A stretch of 64,000 nt of DNA from Leptospira sp. 96542 (GTDB lineage: Bacteria; Spirochaetota; Leptospiria; Leptospirales; Leptospiraceae): the NCBI GenBank assembly GCA_029310945.1, contig JARJFC010000007.1, positions 59,715 through 123,714 of the forward strand. Direction: 5' to 3'. Under the pieces are notes generated by a model, which saw nothing but the letters and a program-made list of their open reading frames with translations, was not told where the DNA came from and did no database searches. The translations under genes and the position numbers were made by a program. This document shows positions 35,245 to 43,682 of the stretch, in pieces. The first letter of the stretch is position 1; each line of letters starts with the position of its first letter.

Positions 35245-36192
35245 TCACTCTTTTGTTTTTCGTAATGCACAATTTGGCAACCATTCGCACCTCAAACAGA
35301 TTGGATCTTGGGTATTATACGTAGATGGAGGGCAAATATTTGCATTTTGCACTTGTTTCTCTAGTAAATACGATTCGATCTTCGAAGTATTGTCTTCCGA
35401 TTGAATGAATGATAATATAGTTTCGTTGTATTTTTTTTGATCTACAAATAAATCTTCAACTGATGGTTGTTTTGCTGGCTTTAGGTTTTTGTTTTGTTTG
35501 GGGTCTTCCCATTCAAACCCAGGCAAAACTTGGAGCCCGTTTGGGCGGATTTGTTTTTTTAAAATTTGGTATAAAAGAAGGCCTGTCACCGCTCCGCCTA
35601 AATGGCATGTGTTGGAAATACCCCCGTTGCCAAAAAGCGAAAATAGATAACCAATAAGAAGTGAGAACCAAACTGCGTTCTTTGCACGAACGGGAAATAC
35701 GAATAACAGAAGTTCTGTGTTTGGGTAAAAAACTCCAAAAAGGGCAAGCAGACCAAATAACGCACCTGAAGCACCGATGGTTGGTGTCATCATTGATTCT
35801 AAGATAGGGATTTCCCCACCTAATATTTGATTGAGATAGGCAGAACCTACCACAAAAATACCCGCACCCAATTGAGATAAAAAATAAAAAATTGTAAACT
35901 TTGTTTTTCCAATGATAGGAATGATATGAGTTCCTAACATATACATACCATACATATTCACAAGTAAGTGAAATGGGATGAGATCGACGGCGTGCAAAAA
36001 TCCATATGTGAAGACTTGCCAAACGGCACCAGATACAACAAATTCAGGTATTAGGGCAAACCGGTAGATCAGTTGTTGGTTTGCAAAGTTTTGGAGTAGA
36101 AATATAGCACAATTGATAATGAGGATGATATTTAATGGGTGAGATATTGGATTTCCAAACAATGTAAGGCTTTGGCCTCTGTTACGACTCAT
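35245..36192 (-). CDS. Rhomboid-family intramembrane serine protease with Cys-rich C-terminus
   Basis: A 315-residue protein. Residues about 15-215 form the six-helix rhomboid core with the catalytic Ser142 (TIGASGALFG), His197 (NTCHLGGAVTG) and HLLVNMYGMYMLG in helix 2. Cleaves transmembrane proteins in the inner membrane. The C-terminal about 100 residues are cytosolic and end in four cysteines (Cys287, 299, 302, 308; CPPS, ICLRC, PNC), a spacing seen in metal- or Fe-S-binding tails of radical-SAM (SPASM-like) proteins. This is odd for a rhomboid. GGAAG precedes the ATG. Confidence 0.85.
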   Translation of the reverse strand: MSRNRGQSLTLFGNPISHPLNIILIINCAIFLLQNFANQQLIYRFALIPEFVVSGAVWQVFTYGFLHAVDLIPFHLLVNMYGMYMLGTHIIPIIGKTKFTIFYFLSQLGAGIFVVGSAYLNQILGGEIPILESMMTPTIGASGALFGLLALFGVFYPNTELLLFVFPVRAKNAVWFSLLIGYLFSLFGNGGISNTCHLGGAVTGLLLYQILKKQIRPNGLQVLPGFEWEDPKQNKNLKPAKQPSVEDLFVDQKKYNETILSFIQSEDNTSKIESYLLEKQVQNANICPPSTYNTQDPICLRCEWLPNCALRKTKE

Positions 36193-36237
36193 ATTGACTT
36201 CCAGAATTTAGATTGTGGGGAAAGAAACAAGGGAAAT

Positions 36238-36271
36238 AAAAAAAGGGGGTTTCCTTTCGGAATTCCCCCCC
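36238..36271 (-). terminator. Terminator of the FNR-like regulator gene
   Basis: On the minus strand GGGGGAATTCC-GAAA-GGAAACCCCC followed by seven Ts. One or two mismatches in the middle of the stem. It is about 105 bp after the stop at 36376. Confidence 0.7.
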
Positions 36272-36375
36272 GGGAGTGATTTTAGGTAAAATCAGGCAAC
36301 AGATCCTACCATGATTATCAATCAATAATACCATCGGAATCTGGAACCAGGTGCTTAACCATTTGTGCGAAAAAA

Positions 36376-37104
36376 TTAGGCAATTTTGGAAAGAGAATAG
36401 AGTGCGTCTCTGTTCAGAATATCAATTCTGTTTTTGTCTACGGCAATGAAATCCCTCGCTTTTAGGTCGGAAAGGGCTCTGACGAGGGTTTCCGTTTTTG
36501 TACCAATGAATGTGGCCAAAACGTCCCGAGTCACTTTGAGTTCTACTTGGTTTTTGCGACCTTGCGCATTGTCGAGGACGATGAGGATTTCTGCCAATTT
36601 TTCGTGGACTTGTTTGGTTCCGAGAGAAACTACATGTTCTTCCATCTCCCTCCATTCCTTAGCCATTTGGCGGAACACTTCTTTTTGAAAAAGGGTGTCA
36701 TCCTTCACAAGTGCGTCGATGAGTTCACCTGTGATGTAACATGCTTCTGTGTCTTCTACTGCCACTGCATTGTGGTGGAAAACAGAATTCGAGATACAAT
36801 CCCGAAAACCCACCCAATCTCCAGAGCCGCTCAAACGAAGGGTTTGTTCCTTTCCACTGGCCAATTGGACAAAACTACGAACCAAACCCTTTTTGATAAA
36901 AAAGAAACCTTTCGCTTCCGTACCAGAAAGGACAAGGGCCTTGCCCCTTGGAAAAACAGAATAGTCTTTGGCTTGGTTGATCCGTTCGATGGTTTCATGT
37001 GCCGCACAGTGTAGTACATTGTGGTTTCGATAATCGCACTCAAAACAATCCGGATTGAAAGCTTCGTCCATAACTAACTTTTGTTTTATCCCCAATTCTC
37101 TCAT
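36376..37104 (-). CDS. Crp/Fnr-family regulator with FNR-like cysteines
   Basis: A 242-residue regulator: N-terminal cyclic-nucleotide-type beta roll (residues about 45-150), dimer helix, and winged helix-turn-helix (VTRDVLATFIGTKTETLVRA). Cysteines at 20, 23, 33 and 122 match the FNR cluster set (E. coli 20, 23, 29, 122) except for a longer third spacing (C-x2-C-x9-C). It could hold a 4Fe-4S cluster and sense oxygen or NO. A second start (MDEAFNPDC) is possible. The palindrome at 37119-37133 just upstream may be its own site. Confidence 0.8.
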   Translation of the reverse strand: MRELGIKQKLVMDEAFNPDCFECDYRNHNVLHCAAHETIERINQAKDYSVFPRGKALVLSGTEAKGFFFIKKGLVRSFVQLASGKEQTLRLSGSGDWVGFRDCISNSVFHHNAVAVEDTEACYITGELIDALVKDDTLFQKEVFRQMAKEWREMEEHVVSLGTKQVHEKLAEILIVLDNAQGRKNQVELKVTRDVLATFIGTKTETLVRALSDLKARDFIAVDKNRIDILNRDALYSLSKIA

Positions 37105-37118
37105 TGTCTAGTTTAAAA

Positions 37119-37133
37119 TTAGAAAATTTCTAA
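37119..37133. promoter_or_regulatory. 15-bp palindrome upstream of FNR-like gene
   Basis: TTAGAAA-A-TTTCTAA, perfect around a central base, lies 15 bp before the FNR-like start and 5 bp after the enoyl-CoA hydratase stop. It could be an autoregulatory site; it is AT-rich and may be coincidental. Confidence 0.35.
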
Positions 37134-37138
37134 CTTTT

Positions 37139-37957
37139 TTATCGACCTTTGAATTTTGGTTCTCGTTTGTCCAAAATGCTTTGGATGGTTTCTTTAAAAT
37201 CTTCAGAAATAAAATTACGGGCTTGCGACTCTGCTTCTTTCTGTAGCGCTCTGTCCAAAGTTTTCCAGGAGTATAAATTTTTTTTCAATTCCCTTTGTGC
37301 CAGGGGTGCAGACTTTGTTAGCGAACGCGCCAGTTCTTTGGCTCTTTCGTAAACGGCAGACTTTTCGGCCACTTCATACGCAAGCCCTACTTCCTTTGCA
37401 AATTCACCACCAAAAGTTTCACCTGTAATGAGTAGTCTCGCCCCTAAACTTTTTCCCAAAAGTTCTGGTGCGAGAAAGGAACTGCCCATGCCAGGGTGGA
37501 TTCCCAAACGGACAAAATTAAATGAGTATTTTCCATCCTTCGCAAAAATTCGTAAATCACAAGCAAAGGCCAAAGAAAGTCCAGCACCGATTGCATGACC
37601 GTTTAACGCAGCTATGACGGGGATGGGGAGATTCCGAATAGACAAAAAGAAACCGTAAAACTTACGCATATCCCTTCTGTTTTTTTTAAAGGATTTTTCA
37701 GAAAACGACCGCAAAAGATTTAAGTCACCACCTGCACAGAAAACATCATTTTTTCCGGAAAGAATGACTGCCCGAGGTAGTTCTTTTGATTTTGAAATGG
37801 ATTGGATGAGGGAAAAAAATTCCTCTCCCATTTTCCAAGTCATGGAATTGCGAGAGGTGGGGTTGTTCAAAAAGATGGATACGATGTCTCCATCTTCCGT
37901 AGTTTCTGTTTCGACGGTTAAGAATTCATACTTCGTTGTTTCAAACTGCGATTTCAT
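37139..37957 (-). CDS. Enoyl-CoA hydratase/isomerase-family protein
   Basis: A 272-residue crotonase-fold protein. Oxyanion-hole segments: VILSGKNDVFCAGGDLNLL and IPVIAALNGHAIGAGLSLAF, and FVRLGIHPGMGSSFLAPELL. The usual catalytic Glu pair of hydratases is not fully evident (GIHPGMG replaces ExxxGxxPxxG), so isomerase, hydratase or another crotonase activity cannot be told. Its start overlaps the 3' end of the gene at 37941 by 17 bp, so the two are cotranscribed. Confidence 0.85.
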   Translation of the reverse strand: MKSQFETTKYEFLTVETETTEDGDIVSIFLNNPTSRNSMTWKMGEEFFSLIQSISKSKELPRAVILSGKNDVFCAGGDLNLLRSFSEKSFKKNRRDMRKFYGFFLSIRNLPIPVIAALNGHAIGAGLSLAFACDLRIFAKDGKYSFNFVRLGIHPGMGSSFLAPELLGKSLGARLLITGETFGGEFAKEVGLAYEVAEKSAVYERAKELARSLTKSAPLAQRELKKNLYSWKTLDRALQKEAESQARNFISEDFKETIQSILDKREPKFKGR

Positions 37958-38471
37958 CTATCTGAAAGGATTCGTACCAGGCTTTATCTTGTAAAGATAA
38001 AGGTTTTTTCCATAGTTCCAGATTTTCAAAGTAATTGAGTAAAATATCGAGGTGAGCCGATTCTTCCATTTCTGTGTCCCAGAGTGCTGCATCAATCCCT
38101 TTACTGACGAGAGCCTCCGCCCTGATTTTATCTTTGTAGTAATCGGGTTTTCCTGAAAATATCAGATTCGCAGAAACCAAGTCAAATCGAATGGTATCCA
38201 CGATTTTTTGTAAGGATGTTTCCGATTCTAAAAAATAACGTGATGCCACCTCAGTTTGGAAATAGTCAGCCCAAGTGATGAGGTCAGGCAAACAACCTGT
38301 TTTCGTTTGGATTTTTTTTTGGGTTTCCTCATCAGTGTATAGGCAACCAGCAAATCGTTCCACAATCTCATAAAGGTCGGTCAGAATGGACAATTTTTCT
38401 GGTGAAAGTAGGCCTTGTCTGATCATCGGTAAAAGTTCAGGATTTACATTCTTTGGGATCACGAGTTCCAT
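37941..38471 (-). CDS. Hypothetical cytosolic protein coupled to enoyl-CoA hydratase
   Basis: A 176-residue soluble protein (MELVIPKNVNPELLPMIRQG; FAGCLYTDEETQKKIQTKTG). No membrane segment or known motif seen. I use MELVIPKN; the frame extends 13 residues upstream to 38510. It overlaps the enoyl-CoA hydratase start by 17 bp and is divergent from the PilZ-like gene at 38564. Confidence 0.55.
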   Translation of the reverse strand: MELVIPKNVNPELLPMIRQGLLSPEKLSILTDLYEIVERFAGCLYTDEETQKKIQTKTGCLPDLITWADYFQTEVASRYFLESETSLQKIVDTIRFDLVSANLIFSGKPDYYKDKIRAEALVSKGIDAALWDTEMEESAHLDILLNYFENLELWKKPLSLQDKAWYESFQIDEIAV

Positions 38472-38563
38472 ATACTTTCCATTTCGGCGGAAATGTCCGA
38501 TTTCCCCCAATTTTTATCCGTCCAAACATCGATTTTGAATCAGGATTTTTCGATATTTAAAGT

Positions 38564-39853
38564 ATGGCAATTGGCAGAACCGATTCGATGCAGGAACTCA
38601 TAACAATCCTTGAGTCGTTGTTTGAGGAAACCATCATTGGATCTGATGTCAATATCGTTAAACATCTATTCTACTATCTAAAAGCAGACAATAGAGAATT
38701 CGAATTCATTTATGAAGAAGAGTCACTCGTGGCGGCCGTGGAAGAAATCCAAACAAACCATGTAGTTTTACAAATTCCTGATTTAGTAGAACAAGGTTCC
38801 AGAAGGGCTCGGGTTCGATTTGAGGTGATGAACATCAACTACCAATTTGAGGTAGTCATCACCGACATCCAAAAAGAAACAACGACCATTCGTACGCCCA
38901 CCGAACTCCAATCGTACCAACTACGAACCAATCGTCGGATTCCAGTAGATGATTTATTTATGAATTTTATCATATTGTTTCGGTCACTCACTGGGGGATC
39001 AAGGGAAGTTGGAAAAAACCTTTATGCCGAAAGTCGTTTTCCTCACCTAATGAAAGAAGTACGAAAAGACCAGCCAGATATCAAACTCATAAATCTTATG
39101 TTAACGGAAGTAATCGAAAGAGTTTCCAAAGATTATGAAATCATTTTCTTTAAAGATTCTGATAAACTAAATGAATTTGATAGTTTCATTAAAAAAACGG
39201 TTTTTAATACAGCCAAAACACTCTATGTTCCAGATTGCAGTCGGATCGAATCTTATATCAATCCTCTAAATGAAGAAACCATATTTAACTTTAATACCGA
39301 ATACAAACAAATGGCCAAAGATCTTGGTGATGAGCTTGCATATGATTTTTTTCAATCTATGTGCAAAACAGAATCTCGAAATTTTTTGGTTTCTTATGTG
39401 ATCGCACCAATTCGATTGTATGAAGATGTTGTCGGTTATATTAAAGTTTACTCGACTGCAATGGAACGTTTTACAATTTCCAATGCGCAAGCAATTTACA
39501 TTCATGAATTATCAGAAATCATTAGTTATGCTTTTACAAAAATTGCCATTCAGTTGGGTAGTTATGAAACCATGCAAAGTACAACAAGGGTTGTGGATAT
39601 TTCACTTGATGGTTTATTATTTGAAATTTTTGACAAACGCCTCTTTACATATTTAAAAAGGCATAATATCATAAAAATGTTTATCCCGCTGAGTGGGGAT
39701 AGAACCATGATCATTCGAGGAGAAATCATCCGTTTTTTGGATCGGGGCGACCACTACCACTTAGGTGTAAATTATTTCAGCACAGCACCTGATGATATGT
39801 TACACCTTGAAACATTCTTATTCGAAAAAAGTATGAAAATTCTTTCAGAATGA
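38564..39853 (+). CDS. PilZ/GAF-like protein, possible c-di-GMP receptor
   Basis: A 429-residue protein. Around residue 120 it has LRTNRRIPVDD, resembling the PilZ c-di-GMP signature (RxxxR) that follows a YcgR-like beta domain. A middle region (about 170-330) reads like a GAF or PAS-type sensor (YVIAPIRLYEDVVGYIKVYS), and the C-terminus (TTRVVDISLDGLLFE to HYHLGVNYF) is a second PilZ-like barrel with the DxSxxG motif but no RxxxR. May correspond to the Leptospira family known as DUF1577, by memory. Ends 9 bp inside the convergent TPR gene. Confidence 0.55.
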   Translation: MAIGRTDSMQELITILESLFEETIIGSDVNIVKHLFYYLKADNREFEFIYEEESLVAAVEEIQTNHVVLQIPDLVEQGSRRARVRFEVMNINYQFEVVITDIQKETTTIRTPTELQSYQLRTNRRIPVDDLFMNFIILFRSLTGGSREVGKNLYAESRFPHLMKEVRKDQPDIKLINLMLTEVIERVSKDYEIIFFKDSDKLNEFDSFIKKTVFNTAKTLYVPDCSRIESYINPLNEETIFNFNTEYKQMAKDLGDELAYDFFQSMCKTESRNFLVSYVIAPIRLYEDVVGYIKVYSTAMERFTISNAQAIYIHELSEIISYAFTKIAIQLGSYETMQSTTRVVDISLDGLLFEIFDKRLFTYLKRHNIIKMFIPLSGDRTMIIRGEIIRFLDRGDHYHLGVNYFSTAPDDMLHLETFLFEKSMKILSE

Positions 39854-41008
39854 ATTGGATTGTTTTTCAGCCAACCGTATCGCATTCAGCAAATCTTCAG
39901 AAAGGTTACTCTCACCCGTATAATACAATCGTAATTGTTTACCATGGTCGATGAGTTTATCTCGGTATTCTTTCTCCTTCTGTGTGCCTCGGTATTCTTT
40001 CCATTTTAAATTATAAAATTCACAAGCAAGTTTATGCAGGTAATAATCTGACCGTCTAAGTGATAGAGCTTTGTTTAAAAACATTTCGGAACTCTCGGAT
40101 AACTCTTCCCGCCTTTTTCGAAGATCAACACTGTTTTCTTCCAAATTTGAATGTATCAGATTGGTATAAGCTGATTCAAAACTGTACAACCAAACTTCGT
40201 AATTTTTTGGGTATAAGGTTCTTGCTTCTTTGGCCACAAGTGGAAGTTTTTCTAAATGTTTTTTATTATCCTTACCTTCAATTTTGAAGTAGTAGATTAA
40301 AAAACGCATATAATCTACTAGAAATAATAATTTTTCTTGAGAATTGGAAAACCGTTCTTTGTTTTTCCAAGCGAGCGAATACTCAAAAGCAGTGGATACA
40401 TAACCTTCACCGTCTTTCCAATGTGCTTTTCCGAGTGCATAATGAAAATCAGGAGAACCAGGATCCAAAGAAATTGCGTGTTTGTACATCCGGAGAGCTT
40501 CGTCAGTCAATCCTTTTGCAAAAAAATGATCCCCTTTCTTTTTGGCAAAGAATGCTTCTTCGTATTTTGTGGTATCGAGTAACCTAGCGGCGGTTACGGG
40601 ACGATCCTCAATCAAACGTAAATACCCCTCACCCCTCACCTGCCAGCCAAAAAAAGTTGTTTGGTAAACGGACTTTACAGTTACCATTCCAACAATATTT
40701 CCGTCTCGGAATGTTTTGTGGTCTGGATCTTTTTCGAGTAAATACAATGTTTGTCCAACCCGAATCCCTTTCGGATTCGACACTTTCAGGGTGACTGTGT
40801 CAGGTCTTGTATCAACTTCTAATTCTTGCGAGAGTTTATCCACTTCGAAAAAACTAGCTTTTTCGATTCCAACCACATCCCCAACGATGATCATACGCAG
40901 TGGATCAAGCGAAGCTTGGCTTCGGAATGCGAACGTTATACGATCTTGCGAAGATTGTGCCGCTAATGAAACGGAGATGAATAGAAAATAAAATAAAATA
41001 CGAATCAT
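39845..41008 (-). CDS. Exported protein with TPR-like repeats
   Basis: A 387-residue protein with signal peptide (MIRILFYFLFISVSLAAQ). A beta-rich N-terminal part (about 20-150; VTLKVSNPKGIRVGQTLYLL) is followed by TPR-like helices (FFAKGLTDEALRMYKHAISL; DFHYALGKAHWKDGEGYVST). TPR proteins scaffold complexes in the periplasm; no partner is evident. Convergent overlap of 9 bp with the PilZ-like gene. Confidence 0.65.
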   Translation of the reverse strand: MIRILFYFLFISVSLAAQSSQDRITFAFRSQASLDPLRMIIVGDVVGIEKASFFEVDKLSQELEVDTRPDTVTLKVSNPKGIRVGQTLYLLEKDPDHKTFRDGNIVGMVTVKSVYQTTFFGWQVRGEGYLRLIEDRPVTAARLLDTTKYEEAFFAKKKGDHFFAKGLTDEALRMYKHAISLDPGSPDFHYALGKAHWKDGEGYVSTAFEYSLAWKNKERFSNSQEKLLFLVDYMRFLIYYFKIEGKDNKKHLEKLPLVAKEARTLYPKNYEVWLYSFESAYTNLIHSNLEENSVDLRKRREELSESSEMFLNKALSLRRSDYYLHKLACEFYNLKWKEYRGTQKEKEYRDKLIDHGKQLRLYYTGESNLSEDLLNAIRLAEKQSNSF

Positions 41009-41111
41009 CCACTCCTATCATCGACCCAATCTTCCAATCGAAAGGGGAAAATTCAGGCAAAAATAGGGACGTTTTTGTAAAAATTTTCTAAAATTACGAT
41101 TTCAGATTTAT

Positions 41112-41149
41112 AAAAACACCGTGCTTGTGCCGTAAGGGAAGCACAGTGT
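41112..41149 (-). terminator. Terminator of the penicillin-acylase-family gene
   Basis: On the minus strand a hairpin with arms ACACTGTGCTT and AAGCACGGTGT is followed by a T tract (TTTTTAT). It lies about 50 bp after the stop at 41197. Confidence 0.7.
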
Positions 41150-41196
41150 GAGTGCGGATCCCCCACCCAATGGTCAGGGCGGGGAGATTGGATGCC

Positions 41197-43671
41197 CTAC
41201 TCAGGCAAAATTTCTAACTGGTAAGCGCCCGCTCCGATTTGTTCATCGCTAAACAAAATTTTTCTGTGAACACCTTTGATGTAATCTTCCACCAAATTAC
41301 CGTAATATGGGCTTCCTAAATTTCCCGAATTTCCGATGGGAAGTTGGGTGAGAGACTCTTCAAACCTACCATAATCAATGACCCTACGTTTGCTTGGTCC
41401 TGAGGTTGCGGTCCAATCCTCTTTCATCAATTTGTATTTTAAATTGTTCACAACCTCTGCCCCACCAGGAGAAGGGAAAGGACCCACATTGAATACACCA
41501 CCGATCAACGGCAATACACCCAGGGGATGAGGGTGTTTGATTTTATAAAGTTGTTTCCATTTCCAAAGGCTAGGTGATTTGGAAACATTGGTCTCCAAAT
41601 AAGCACCTGTTTTATCGAGAGACCGAGCCAAAATATCTTCTCTCGTTTCTTTAATGTCTGGGGTTGTCAAATCATCCCAAAACATTGAATCGGGATTTCT
41701 CACAAAACGTCTGTAAGCATTCCAGTATTCTGCAAAATCCCCATACAAAACAAAATTGGACTCACCCAATTCATCGATCAAAATTTCTTTTAAGGTGAGG
41801 TAAAAAAATACATCATACACGGCCGCACCTTGCGATTCCAAAGCATGTTCAAAATTCCAGGCTTTGAGTGCAGCTAGTGCTTTTTTACCCGCAATTGTTT
41901 TTGGCTGTTTGGGATTTGTTATGACTATGTCCAAATATTCTGGAGCAAAACTCGCCACCGTATCGTTTTGCAAAGATGCCAAGTCTTCCAAACTCCATTT
42001 TTCTTTGGTTTCCAAAACCGAAACAATCCTTTGGAACCTGTCAGGTGGTTGCCAGTTCCCTTCTGGTTTACCAAGCCCAGGGATGAGACCCGATGTTACT
42101 TTATTATTGGCAGTGACGATGATTCCATTTTTTGGATTGATGATTTTCGGATTGTTGTTTGGTGATACATACCCAATCACATCCGAATCTCCACTTGCTC
42201 CATCCAAAACCTTTCTTGGATTGCCCGATTTTAAAATAGGAAATCTACCCACAGAATAGTAGGCAATGTTTCCTTTGGAATCGGCATAACTAAAATTTAG
42301 ACCAGGTGCTGCGATGAGGGAAGATGCTTCATCCAACTCCTTAAAACTCTCAGACCTTCCCATTTTATAAAGAACATCAAGTAATGGATTGTCGAGATGG
42401 TGGTTTGCCCAATACAAACTGATTTCTCTTCCACTGTAACCTTTGATATGGCTCGTGATGACAGGTCCATGATTTGTGATCTTCACCTCATAGGGAACTT
42501 CTGAACCATTCTTCATTTTGATTGGGTCTTTATAAATAGAAAAATCCAACCACTTACCTTTGTAGAGGTAACGATTCCCTTCTACTGTTTCTGCATACAA
42601 ATTGACATCGTCTTGTTCAAGCATGGTCAAACCCCAAGCCTTACTTCGGTTATGTGCAATTAACGGAAAAGGAATAATGGATAAAAAATAACCGTAGTTT
42701 TCATACCCTGGAAATTTGATATGTGCCTCATACCAAGCACCTGGGTTCGACAAAGCAATGTGCGGATCGTTGGCAAGGATCGCTCCACCACTTTCGGAAC
42801 GACTCGGTGCCACAAGCCAAGAATTACTCCCTTCCATCGGCTGGATTGGCAAATGCAAACCGTCCAATGCGCCGAGCAATTGTTTGAGTTCTTTTGCAAT
42901 CTTTTGCGAATTTGTTTTCGTTAGATTGGGATTGTATGGAAATTCACCCATAGCCAATTTTTTTACACCAGGTTGTGATTCCACAATGGTGGCATTGGTC
43001 TCAAAATCGTAACGCGGGAAAAGTTCCGATACATCGCGCGAGGCAACCTCTTCTTCCAAAATATGAAATAGGGAATCTGATTTGATTCCTTCCGCAAAGG
43101 AAAAACCCATATAAAACAAAAAGGAAATGGCATCGACACGATCAAAATGCCTAGGTTTTAGCCCCAAAATAGTGTATTCGATAGGAAGATTGCCTTCGTC
43201 CACAAACTGGTTCACACCCGATAAAAACCAGTCCAGCTGTTCCCAAGCTTCTGGGTGGACGTGCTTCGGATGATTGGCATATTCTTCTGCTGTTTTTTTC
43301 AAAAGGAGCGACTTTAAAAACTTATCCGAATCTATCAGTGCTTCACCAAAGAGTTCAGAAAGTTCACCGCGTCCAATCCGCCTTTGTAATTCCATTTGGA
43401 AAATCCGATCTTGCGCCATCGTATAACCAAGAGCAAAGTAAGCCGATTTGGCATCACCAGCGCTGATATGCGGTATACCGGCAGAATCCCGAACAACTGT
43501 TACCTTCGAGTTCACAGATTTTGTTTTTACCGTACCAGAATAATTGGGAGCCTTTGCACTCACAAGCCCCCAAAAAACAAAATGCAAAATGACTGGCAAA
43601 CTGAGGATGAAAAGAAAAAAGAAACCAAGGATTGGTTTCCTTTTAAAAAACGATTTTATTTGTTCTATCAT
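41197..43671 (-). CDS. Penicillin acylase-family Ntn hydrolase
   Basis: An 824-residue exported enzyme. N-terminal anchor or signal (ILGFFFLFILSLPVILHFVF), alpha-chain region (VVRDSAGIPHISAGDAKSAY), and the beta-chain nucleophile Ser in MEGSNSWLV, where autocleavage would occur before Ser. Later GGAILANDPHIALSNPGAWY is the conserved beta-chain segment, and an Asn in VTANNKV fits the oxyanion hole. Members hydrolyse amides such as penicillins, acyl-homoserine lactones or N-acyl amino acids; substrate here is unknown. Precedes the gene at 43683 by 11 bp on the same strand, likely one operon. Confidence 0.85.
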   Translation of the reverse strand: MIEQIKSFFKRKPILGFFFLFILSLPVILHFVFWGLVSAKAPNYSGTVKTKSVNSKVTVVRDSAGIPHISAGDAKSAYFALGYTMAQDRIFQMELQRRIGRGELSELFGEALIDSDKFLKSLLLKKTAEEYANHPKHVHPEAWEQLDWFLSGVNQFVDEGNLPIEYTILGLKPRHFDRVDAISFLFYMGFSFAEGIKSDSLFHILEEEVASRDVSELFPRYDFETNATIVESQPGVKKLAMGEFPYNPNLTKTNSQKIAKELKQLLGALDGLHLPIQPMEGSNSWLVAPSRSESGGAILANDPHIALSNPGAWYEAHIKFPGYENYGYFLSIIPFPLIAHNRSKAWGLTMLEQDDVNLYAETVEGNRYLYKGKWLDFSIYKDPIKMKNGSEVPYEVKITNHGPVITSHIKGYSGREISLYWANHHLDNPLLDVLYKMGRSESFKELDEASSLIAAPGLNFSYADSKGNIAYYSVGRFPILKSGNPRKVLDGASGDSDVIGYVSPNNNPKIINPKNGIIVTANNKVTSGLIPGLGKPEGNWQPPDRFQRIVSVLETKEKWSLEDLASLQNDTVASFAPEYLDIVITNPKQPKTIAGKKALAALKAWNFEHALESQGAAVYDVFFYLTLKEILIDELGESNFVLYGDFAEYWNAYRRFVRNPDSMFWDDLTTPDIKETREDILARSLDKTGAYLETNVSKSPSLWKWKQLYKIKHPHPLGVLPLIGGVFNVGPFPSPGGAEVVNNLKYKLMKEDWTATSGPSKRRVIDYGRFEESLTQLPIGNSGNLGSPYYGNLVEDYIKGVHRKILFSDEQIGAGAYQLEILPE

Positions 43672-43682
43672 ATTTTTTTACA

